Shown piece by piece: positions 56,201 through 64,000 of a stretch of 64,000 nt of DNA. Positions within the stretch are counted from its first letter, which is position 1. The number at the start of each line of letters is the position of its first letter. Below the pieces are notes generated by a model. That model was not told where the DNA came from. It saw only the letters and a program-made list of their open reading frames with translations, and did not search any database. Both the position numbers and the translations under genes were made by a program. The DNA comes from Trachythela sp. YZ-2020 (taxonomy: Eukaryota > Cnidaria > Anthozoa > Malacalcyonacea > Clavulariidae): positions 496,001 to 560,000 of the forward strand of contig JADLSH010000133.1 in NCBI GenBank assembly GCA_016169945.1, in the 5' to 3' direction.

Positions 56201-58648
56201 GATAAAAATCCGTGGTTTGAAACCAAGCGAACTACAACGGAATGATCTGTACTAGGGAAATGAATATACGAAGTAATTAATAGAGGTTACGTTTGTATGT
56301 ATTTGTTTTTTGAGAGAAGGGATTTGGTGTCTGTTTCCCGTCTTAAAGATGGTCCGTAATATAGAGGTTAGTTAATCGGGAAATAGGGAGATTAATATCC
56401 ACAAAGATAGGTTCGACTGTAATTCATTCTACAGAATTACGCCAAACAACGGAACAAGGTTTTAGTACACTTTATTCCACGGGAGCCTGGCCTTTGAAAA
56501 CCTCCGTCAGGCAAACGAAACATGAAAAGTAGTTCAATGTAGAACACGGTGTACCTAAATGTACCATGAAATACCTGTTGTAAAGCACCACGTCGGGTAG
56601 CCATATATGATGGGGATTCACAACAATATCTTCAATTCCACCAAACTCTGACGGTGTCCATACCAAGTGCCGATCGTTCCAGGTCTAAAATTAAAGCAGA
56701 CACAAAATATTTTAAATTTTACTCTACAGTATAACTTTTCCAATTTTTAAGGCAGAATTAAATTTTTCACGCTATGCAACCAGGCCTACTCTGCCATTTT
56801 TGGGGTGCTGAGGCGCGCGGGACCGAAGGACGACAACAAACAAAGAGTAGATTTCGCAATCTGGGAAGCTGTATTTTTGACCTACCAGCAAGCACCATTC
56901 TTGGTTCTGTTCCTATACAATCCTATGCGAACAGCAAATGTATTTATATGTATAATCATGTTAAATATTACCAGGTGAAGTACTGCATCTGTAACAAGTT
57001 GTTGGATCCTTTCCACCTAAAACAGGAAAAATAGTAAGACTGATATAAAAACGATCACTGTATAGAATATTGATGAATTGCCAATAAGCAGTCGCGAGAG
57101 TTCACAATCCCCGAGCCGGCGCGAAGCGCCGTGCGAGGGTACTAATTCCGCTCGGATATTTACACCCGGGTATGTGAAAACATTGTGGAATGCAAAGTCG
57201 TCCGCCATTTTTTTTTGTCATGGACGGGACGGTTTTGTAAATTATGCGCATGCGCGAGTTCAAGCCGAGAGAAGACTTCCTTTTGCTTCCTTTTTAGAGT
57301 ATTTTAGTATTGATTCAAATATGTTATAGAAAAATAAAAAAACCCTTAAATCTAAAAACTTCATTGCAAAAGCAAGTGCTCAAGTCCTCGAAAAGCAGTT
57401 GAAGTTTTTTGAAAATTTGTGAACGTCTAAGGTTGAATGTTACAATAAATCAAAGCTAAAAGAATACATAATAGCATACCCACTTTATATAGTTGGGCAA
57501 TTGATAATTTTATAGTTAAAAACAAAATAATATTTTGTACAAATTAAAATATAAAAAATATACAATGTTGCGTGTTACCATGGTTACATTCGTCGACTCA
57601 GTACTTCATGTTACAATAACTTTTGGGAGTAAATTGTTTGGTTCAAATGGGCGAGGGGATTCTGCATGCATGTATTTCTAGTTTATACTGAAGCGTCATG
57701 TGAAGCGTCATCCCAAGAAAAGAACCGTATGTTGCGGGAAGTAATTGATTCCGGCTATTTTCACCAAAGTGATTGAAATTTCTCCCGGCTCTCTATAAGC
57801 GTGTCAATAGTTGTTCCATTTGAAAGTTAGAAGGTCTAACTAGCCACCTGTATATATACTTACTGAAGAATTGCGACTGAGAATAATGCATTATTGATGG
57901 TCTAACTAGCCACCTGTATATATACTTACTGAAGAATTGCGACTGAGAATAATGCATTATTGATGGTCTAACTAGCCACCTGTATATATATATACTTACT
58001 GAAGAATTGCGACTGAGAATAATGCATTATTGATGGTCTAACTAGCCACCTGTATATATACTTACTGAAGAATTGCGACTGAGAATAATGCATTATTGAT
58101 GGTCTAACTAGCCACCTGTATATATACTTACTGAAGAATTGCGACTGAGAATAATGCATTATTGATTGTGATCAATGCAAAAACTTTACTTATGTGTTTG
58201 GGTCACCTTGCAAAATGTTTACTCGAGTTTAAACGCAGTTATCAAACGTAGCCTATTTAACGTATAAAACGTATTGAACGTATTGATAATTTTAAATGCA
58301 AACAGCGTATATCAAAATTTAAGTTAGACATTAGTGAATGCAAATACTTGATTGAGTGTAATAGCTCTTTTAGTTTCTACGTTATACTAAATCAAACAGG
58401 CGAACTTTTTTGCGCCACCCGGTATATTCCTTCAATTTTGGCTATTTGGATGTTTCAAAAAATGAATGGTATCTTAGAGACAAGGGATCGGCAAAAAAAC
58501 GGTCCTCTTACCAAATCCTCAATGCGATATATTGTTAATCCAACGATAACATTCAATGGTCCATTTCGTCCCACGGATGGCAAGATTCTTTTATCATATC
58601 GACTTTTGTTGAACAAATAATTTACCAGGTCTAGTTCTCCCCCGTTGA
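50804..58648 (-). CDS. Nicotinic acetylcholine receptor-type cys-loop subunit gene (partial, 7 exons)
   Basis: Exons in coding order: 58512-58648, 56972-57016, 56575-56684, 55594-55774, 54821-55073, 54226-54419 and 50804-51030. Phases agree through the first six (the 45-base and 110-base exons equal the usual sizes in this family). The product is a pentameric ligand-gated channel subunit of the plasma membrane. The Cys-loop (C, 13 residues, C) and the W.PDVVLYN loop are present. No vicinal Cys pair is seen in loop C, so it looks like a non-alpha subunit. Glu at M2 position -1' predicts cation selectivity. The signal-peptide exon and at least one loop exon (the 51030 exon is out of phase with 54226) are missing or unrecognised. 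Confidence 0.88.
51031..54225 (-). other. Large intron region of the receptor gene
   Basis: Holds the tandem/inverted repeat cluster at 53208-54130, a CAGGAAATCAAGC inverted pair (51648 and 52583) that may bound an old element, and AT-rich DNA. A further short coding exon for the intracellular loop is expected here but was not recognised. Confidence 0.6.
53208..54130. repeat. Complex repeat: two direct copies plus nested palindromes
   Basis: A roughly 260-base unit starting CTGCAGACATGCATGTTTCG and holding CACCAAGCGCATGTGGTACA and GAGTGCTCAAACGACCACAA occurs at 53244-53500 and 53822-54100. Its start is also inverted at 53603-53672. A second inverted pair (TTTTCGCTTACCTCAA... with AACTTGTCTG) lies at 53540-53593 and 53680-53745. 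TA arrays sit at 53208-53242 and 53798-53820. No coding value. Confidence 0.85.
54226..54419 (-). CDS. Cys-loop subunit, M2-M3 exon
   Basis: With the acceptor TATTTAG at 54420 and the preceding donor, the junction reads ERITV-G-MAILVALSFFFL then LVSENMPAT, an M2 pore helix with Glu at -1'. By counting from Arg 0', position 9' is Val where Leu is usual. M3 follows (GRYYAITMIQMTTSLLLNVL) and the exon ends at PDWVK with a GTGAGA donor. An upstream AG at 54441 was rejected because it adds six extra residues to M2. Confidence 0.88.
54529..54783. repeat. Pyrimidine-rich low-complexity DNA in intron
   Basis: CTTCC/TTCCTT-rich text; the + strand frame through it is compositional, not a gene. Confidence 0.7.
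54821..55073 (-). CDS. Cys-loop subunit, end of ligand-binding domain and M1
   Basis: Starts SEKFYLSRYIVNGQWEITGT (beta-strands 9-10 region), continues DVTFTLHLRRRILYYMMYLI and IPGTLIALLASIIFVLPQDC, the M1 helix with its Pro, and ends ERITV before the GTAAGT donor. There is no CC pair in the loop-C region. Confidence 0.88.
55594..55774 (-). CDS. Cys-loop subunit, Cys-loop exon
   Basis: Starts KLGLVRPTVHYDGNVTLN; the Cys-loop reads CKVDVEIYPMDEQKC with exactly 13 residues between the cysteines, then FGSWGY with the loop-B Trp. The exon is 181 bases, phase 2 to phase 0. Confidence 0.9.
56575..56684 (-). CDS. Cys-loop subunit, loop-A exon
   Basis: TWNDRHLVWTPSEFGGIEDI then NPHHIWLPDVVLYN: the conserved W.P..(Y/F)GG and IW.PD..LYN blocks. 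It is 110 bases, the usual size of this exon, with TTTTAG acceptor and GTATTT donor. Confidence 0.9.
56972..57016 (-). CDS. Cys-loop subunit, 45-base exon
   Basis: VERIQQLVTDAVLHL, matching the V.E..Q.LTT...L strand encoded by a 45-base exon in this family. TTTTAG acceptor, GTAATA donor, both phase 0. Confidence 0.82.
57111..57176. repeat. GC-rich dispersed repeat fragment
   Basis: GAGGGTACTAATTCCGCTCG and ACACCCGGGT are shared, reversed, with 40199-40262. It lies in the intron next to the 45-base exon; the minus-strand frame over it (57017-57208) is not an exon. Confidence 0.7.
57833..58166 (+). repeat. 66-bp tandem repeat, five units
   Basis: Four units of 66 bp and one of 70 bp (extra TATA) beginning GGTCTAACTAGCCACCTGTA are otherwise nearly identical. 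The array lies in the receptor gene's first visible intron. Frames through it are repeats of the array, not protein. Confidence 0.96.
58512..58648 (-). CDS. Cys-loop subunit, first recognised exon
   Basis: NGGELDLVNYLFNKSRYDKR then LPSVGRNGPLNVIVGLTIYR and IEDL: the family's L...LF..YDK..RP and V.VGL.I..I.D blocks of the ligand-binding N-terminus. TTTGCAG acceptor at 58649, GTAAGA donor at 58511. A signal-peptide exon ending in phase 1 is expected upstream but was not found up to 64000. Confidence 0.87.
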
Positions 58649-59073
58649 CTGCAAACAACAAAAAATTGCATTTTAGATATTTCATAATTATTATGTTCAT
58701 TGAATTTTTACGGTGCAGTGCGAAGGTTGTGCCTAAAGATCCTGGCTTGCGATGTTGGGTTGTAGCAAAACGACAAAACGGAAGATAATTTCCATTTTGT
58801 CGCTCCTTTACTTAAAAATACTTTATAGTGATTATATCTTGAGGATTTTAGCGAAGTCGTTATAACATATATAGGACCTCTACCGTATGTATGTATCGAT
58901 ACACACCAAACTAAACAAACACGTTTAAGGTAAACTCTCGAGTTAAGCCTGTTTTCCACTTCAAATTATGTATCGTACCGAAACATAGCGTATTTCTCTG
59001 TTTCATGTGACCCGAGTGGAACTAATGACTTCGACAAAACAGAAAATACTATGATTCGGTTCAACGATTAAAG
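58649..59073. other. Intron or flank of the receptor gene, nothing recognised
   Basis: AT-rich; no exon or repeat was identified. Confidence 0.4.
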
Positions 59074-59300
59074 AAAAAGGGTTGTGTGAACAGTGCCTTG
59101 CCATGCCTCTAGCATAGCACACTATTCTTGAGCACATGTTGACAATTAAAAAAACAGGGTTTAGTAGTGGACAGTGCCTTTGCATGCCTCTAACCTTAGC
59201 ACACTATTCTTGACACATGTTGCTTAAAAAAAAGGGTTTTAGTAGTGGACAGTGCCTTTGCATGCCTCTAACCTTAGCACACTATTCTTGACACATGTTG
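59074..59300 (+). repeat. Tandem repeat of about 76 bp, three units
   Basis: Units contain GTGGACAGTGCCTTTGCATG and TTAGCACACTATTCTTGACA. The second and third are almost identical, the first more diverged. Confidence 0.93.
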
Positions 59301-59789
59301 TAACACGTTTGAATTTCCCGCCACAACTTATATATACTGAACCGCAAGTCGATTCTGTGTCTGCAACATTTGTGACGTCAATTTATGACGTGGCAGTAAG
59401 GAATTTACATCATACGATACCCCAGGAGTTTACGATGGCAGTCCGATTACTAGCGCTAGCGATAACTTTGTTCAGACATTTGCGTAGAAAGACGATTAAG
59501 CGCTGTGTTCATATAGCATGATTGAATATTCGTTGATATTAATTTACAAGACGCATACTGTAGCTACATCTAAAAGAGCGTAAAAATCTGTACAAAGTAT
59601 TCTAATTTCTAGCTTAGCAATCGTATAATAGATTTTGCGCATATTGTGTCTTGAATACAGAACTCTAAAGCGGCTGTGTAATTCTATAGTCTGACAAGAT
59701 AATGAATATAGACTTGAATATGTCATAAAATATCACGTTTTCTAGGCTTGTGCTGCTACCTACAATGCTTTATACAATTAAGTAGTTAA

Positions 59790-60600
59790 TTGGTTCCACT
59801 ACTATTATTAGACAGTAGAAAATCCCGTATTCCTACTCAAATTACTCAACGGTTTGCAAATCCCCTGTGTCGTGGCCATAGTGTTAATTGGGATAACTTA
59901 ACAAGGATCCAGGTTGGAACTTCGAGTAGCAGTCATGCCACTAATTTAGGCAGCGACAAACCTGCACCTAATCCACCGGGCTTTGACCTTATAAACGCTC
60001 GTTCACTCTTACCCAAAATGGATGAATTGTCTCTTTTATTAAATACATATCCTCTTGAGATCGTTACTATCACCGAATCATGGCTTAACGACGAAATAAT
60101 TGATCAATTGGTTTTGATCAATGGGTGCAACATTTTCCGTAAAGATAGAGCGTATGGCCGTGGTGGTGGTGTGTGCGCCTTTGTTTCGGCTGATATACCA
60201 TGTAAACGTAGACAGGATCTTGAAGACTCGTCCTTTGAATGCATGTGGTTTTGGCTTCGACCAATTGGCCTCCCAAGACAAGTTTCTGGCCTGATTTGTG
60301 CCAGTTTATACAACCCACCTGATACTCCTCTACCGGAACAGAAGAATTTAGTAGAGTACATCATAGATAAACTTGACGTAATTAGAACAATGCAGCCAGA
60401 TTGTGGTGTTGTACTTCTCGGAGACTTCAATAAGTTAGATATCTGTGATCTATTAATCCATCATAATCTCAAACAGGTTGTACGTGTCCCAACACGTGGT
60501 GATAATGTATTAGATCTCATCGTGACCAATTTAAGTGACCTATATAATGAGCCTGTACGTTGTGATTGCACCATTAGGCACATCTGATCATAACGTTGTT
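59790..60600 (+). pseudogene. AP endonuclease of the second LINE
   Basis: Open from 59790 to 60587 with all endonuclease blocks except the last (SDH), which lies one frame away at about 60593-60605. A one-base shift near 60575 explains this. Confidence 0.82.
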
Positions 60601-61169
60601 AAATGGACGGCTGCCGGTGGCCCCGTTCGTTCTCATGGTAATAGTACAAGTAAAAAACACGTACGACGTTTTTCGCAGTCTGCACGAGATGCCTTCGGCA
60701 GATGGTGTAGCACTCACACCTGGTTTACTGACGTCAAAGATCCTAAATCGTGCTCGGAATTAGCATCTTCCTTTTCCCAAGATCTATCCTCAGCTATCGA
60801 CCGAATCTTCCCAACCAAGGTAGTCAAGATTCACAGCATTGATAAGCCTTGGATGAAACAACTAATAGTCGATAGACAGAGAGCGTTTCATTCGGGTGAT
60901 CGTGATCTTTGGCGTCACTATAGACGGAAAGTTAGAAATGCGATGGTGGGATTCTGTTAAACTAATATCGGGCAAAAAAAGTCCCTCTAGCAATGTGATT
61001 AAGATCGTTAAGAATGATGTTCCTATTACTTGTAAAAATCTTGTCCAGTTGCTGAATGATTATTTTTCAAGTATTAGTGCAGATCTTCCTTGCTTAGACC
61101 TTCGCTCATTACCAGCTTATCTTCCAGCACCCCACCCTGTACCAACAATCACAGTTGAAGAGACCAGTC

Positions 61170-62125
61170 CTGTTCTAAAATGTTGACAATCAGTGCTTTC
61201 AAGTCTCATGGACCAGATGGTATTCCTAATCGTATTATAAAGGATTATGCCTGTGAATTAGCCGAGCACGTTTGCAGTATTTTCAACATCTCCTTATCTT
61301 CCGACGTGGTCCCTACAATTTGGAAAGACGCTATTATTACACCAGTTCCCAAATCCCAACATGTATCTAGCGAGGATGAAGTTCGTCCCATCTCTCTTAC
61401 GGCATGTTTGTCGAAAATATTGGAGGACTTTGTTGTGAAGTGGATGATGGATGATATTAAACATAAAATTGATATGGTCAGTAATTCCATATCGATATGG
61501 TCAGTAATTGGCTAAGAACATTGGATACCCAATCACAGTACCTCAGGGTGTATTTTGGTGACTTCAGCAAAGCGTTTGATCGCATTAATCACAATATTCT
61601 AATAAAAAAGCTGTTGTCTCTTGGTATCAGGGAATCACTCATCCCTGATTTGGTAGTTTCCAATCGCCATATTATCCCTTGGATTTGTTTTTTTTCCAAT
61701 CAATCGCCACCCAATTTGTAAAAATTGACGGCTTCCAGTCTGACTGGGCATCTGTTAATAGCGGTGTAACTCAAGGGACTAAATTAGGACCTGTCCTGTT
61801 CCTAGTAATGATCAATGACTTGGAACTAAGATCTGCTAATATAAATCACTGCAAATATGTGGATGACATTACAATTTCTGAATCACTTTCTATAAATGAG
61901 CTCTCAACATTTCAATCCGAACTGGATGTAATCCATTCCTGGGCAGCGCAAAATGATATGAAACTTAATGGAACGAAGTGCAAAGAAAAAATAATCAACT
62001 TCATTGTCTATTACCGCCGACAAGAGAAGACATGCATTGACGTTGCCTACGGAATAACATGGACTATTGTGTACCCAAATGTCGGACTGACCGCTACAAA
62101 ACAATTTTACGTTTCAAAACAATAG
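61170..62125 (+). pseudogene. Reverse transcriptase of the second LINE
   Basis: RT blocks 1-5 are present but split over three frames. A GATATGGTCAGTAATT duplication at 61471-61511 replaces the usual F.GF..G.ST block. The active site reads YVDD rather than the common YADD. Confidence 0.8.
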
Positions 62126-62341
62126 CTTAGATGTGGTATCTAATTTAATAGTAATAGTAATATTTGCTTGTTAATAATGAATTTTATCTGTTTATAAATT
62201 TTTATATGTATTTTTATATAAGATTTTAATATCCTAAATATGTACACACGTTGTAATTCAGCATGTTGGTGCGAAAATGTGTTAATAAACCATTTTATTA
62301 TTATTATTATTATTATCATTATTATTATTATTATTATTATT

Positions 62342-62824
62342 AACACGAGCATAAATATATGTACTGCATAGTTGAGTTTCTTAGGCAATCCAAGTAATTT
62401 CTGAGTTGATATTGCGCAAATGTTTTCTAAATATTAATCTTTAAAACGGCACATGTAATTCAACAGTTTGGTATATTGTAAACACGCATATTCGTATCTT
62501 CAGTATATTTCTAAATTGTATAATTGTTGGGTTTTCCAGGCTTTTGCTATTATATTTATGATACTTTATACCGCTAAAACAGCGTAAACGTCTGTACAAC
62601 ATAGTCGAATATGGCTGCTCTTTGCGCAAATTGTTTCTGAAGTGATATGTTTTTATGCGTGAGCCAAATTGCCAAGACGCGGTGTCATGAATACAGAGGC
62701 GCCTTTTAGACGTGGCATGGTGTTGATGCCAGACTTCGGCATGACTTTCCTCGCGATAGTAACTCCTAGTATAATGAGCATATATTATGTTTCAATGGCT
62801 TGTATACAATAATCCCGAGCGCAA
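62342..62824. other. Intergenic, nothing recognised
   Basis: AT-rich; several words (AATTCTATA..., CGCATATT) resemble 59600-59740 in meaningless short stretches only. Confidence 0.3.
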
Positions 62825-63294
62825 TATAGAACTAGGGGAAAATCACTCCAAAAGTCTTGTACACTTCGACGAAAATTCCGTAAAAGTCAAAAGTCGACGT
62901 CTGTAAAAGTCCCAAAAATCCATGTAAATATACTTGAAAAGTCATAAATACATTAAATACTCTTAAAATCTAAATATACGACTGTTTTGAACGAAAATAC
63001 CCCCAAAATGTAAAAGTGTATGACGGGATCGACATTCTGTCTCATCCTGAAGTAAAGTATGGATTCTGGCAATTGCTCTAGTACGAGTATTTCTTGTATC
63101 TTTTTATCAAGTATTCAAAAAAAGCGGATATAATTTCGTTTTGCTCCATAACCAAGAAAATATTGTCTTATTTCGTACAAAAAGTCCAAAAAGTCTGACA
63201 AATTCACAAATTTCTAACTCTAAAATTCCGGGACTTTCGAAAGTCCAAAAGTCCCGTACATGACTTTTTAGGAATGATTTGCCCCTCGATATAG
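62825..63294. mobile_element. MITE, TATATCGAGGGGCAAAT family, copy 2
   Basis: Left AACTAGGGGAAAATCACTCC and right, inverted, ATCGAGGGGCAAATCATTCC bound about 470 bp rich in AAAAGTC words. The right end matches the left end of 6069-6260. Non-coding. Confidence 0.6.
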
Positions 63295-64000
63295 AATATG
63301 TTAAGTTATATCAACTCAAAAAATATTTACACCGCCCGCTGGTACTCATTTATACCTTCTTTTTAAGACGATATTTAGGATTAGGGTAAGAGTAAGGGAC
63401 CGGTCATTACTTATGGCAGGGGGGGCCCGAAGAGAAACGTTTTCTTGGCTGAATTTCCTATCGACCCAACCTTTAGCAAGAAAATATTCTGTCTAGGACC
63501 TGTATATGAGTTTGTGTGCACTTCATTTAGGACAGATAATCTCAACTGTTTTAGGGTAAAATGACCATGTCGGACAACATGGCTTATGTGCCAGAACCCG
63601 AATCCGGGGCGAAACATCTGAAAATGACCACACCCATCTATCTCCTAAACCATTGAAGCTATTGACATTCTGGGGTGCTTATAGTGTTTAGAATAGTTAC
63701 TTTTAGGGGTGGTAATGGGAGAGTGGAAAATGTCTAGGTATGATATTTTATGAGAAAATGGCTATACACCATCCAGGTCAACTGATTATTTATACATTAT
63801 ACAACTTCCAACACCACAGAATGGCTATTTTTCCTGATTTCCTAAATCTTTTTTCTAGGGACAAAAATGATACTTATTCAAATATAATACCAACATATTT
63901 CGTAAAGATTGTTACTATTTTGTAGAGAAATAATACGTGTAAGTACACTTACCCCCTACCAATGGACGATTTTCGCCATGTTTTGTTCCTTTTCCTTGCT
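63295..64000. other. End of window, possible transposon end
   Basis: GGGACCGGTCATTACTTATG at about 63398 resembles, from memory, a terminus of a dispersed repeat. No matching end is in the window. No gene is recognised. Confidence 0.3.

Larger units (their letters stand above)
59790..62341 (+). mobile_element. Second LINE, internally deleted
   Basis: Endonuclease: FDLINARSLLPKMDELSLLL, TITESWLNDEI, GRGGGVCAFV, LLGDFNK, NVLDLIVTNL, and in a shifted frame GTSDHNVVKW. Reverse transcriptase pieces: SHGPDGIPNRIIKD, RPISLTACLSKILE, GDFSKAFDRINHNILI, NSGVTQGTKLGPVLF and a YVDD catalytic core near 61856. The end PKCRTDRYK and an ATT-repeat tail (62296-62341) complete it. Most of the RT thumb and C-terminus is deleted, and several frameshifts exist. 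The sequence is distinct from the first LINE; clade not certain. Confidence 0.85.

Noticed and set aside
57017..57208. Minus-strand frame next to the 45-base receptor exon
   Set aside because: Most of it translates a dispersed GC-rich repeat also found at 40199-40262; the exon boundary is at 57016.
1..64000. CRISPR array, bacterial operon or prophage
   Set aside because: Repeats are tandem without spacers or are inverted; genes have GT-AG introns and animal families; no prokaryotic features are seen.

Overview
This is animal nuclear DNA, most likely from a cnidarian (probably an anthozoan). The window is AT-rich, its genes are split by GT-AG introns, and no operons or ribosome-binding sites are seen. 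The cnidarian call is an inference from remembered patterns: a tRNA-derived SINE with a CTCCGG-type central domain, P-type THAP transposons, LINEs whose first ORF carries SAP and SGNH-esterase-like domains, a minimal type-I hammerhead ribozyme, an ALK-type glycine-rich domain protein and a cys-loop receptor. No search was run.

Two host genes are visible. (1) On the + strand, a secreted glycine-rich-domain gene. Its last two exons (21570-22106 and 25628-25971) are clear and match in splice phase. A signal-peptide exon (7764-7844) and a 54-base coiled-coil exon (15060-15113) are plausible earlier exons. (2) On the - strand, a nicotinic-acetylcholine-receptor-type cys-loop subunit spans 58648 to 50804. 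Seven exons are recognised: ligand-binding domain, Cys-loop, M1, M2-M3 and M4. The first exon and at least one intracellular-loop exon are not found. A rhodopsin-family GPCR remnant lies at 38595-39005.

Almost everything else is mobile DNA. 2.2-5.3 kb: a broken P-type transposon hit by hAT-like MITEs. 8-14.5 kb: a very large foldback built from arrays of GTCGAGGGT and GTCGCGGGT, whose loop holds a LINE tail, a hammerhead ribozyme and a 21-base tandem repeat. 17.07-21.34 kb: an unclassified transposon with about 75-base inverted termini, carrying a decayed multi-exon gene. 28.6-35.5 kb: a decayed repeat-family gene, then the fuller P-type copy. 35.7-37.8 kb: the 5' half of a LINE with a near-perfect palindromic MITE inside. 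40.3-41.5 kb: a TTAA-flanked element. 43.4-44.4 kb: three foldbacks. 44.5-49.8 kb: a nearly full-length LINE. 59.8-62.3 kb: a second, different LINE.

The best candidate for an undescribed system is the P-type transposon. In both copies (2.56-5.31 kb and 30.2-35.5 kb) a THAP/RNase-H transposase gene faces, tail to tail across about 1 kb, a second gene. In the fuller copy this second gene encodes a C2H2 zinc finger followed by a conserved YIAGY-type region. The two copies lie in opposite orientation but keep the same internal order, so the gene pair looks like one mobile unit. The hammerhead ribozyme at 11211-11270 is the second highlight.
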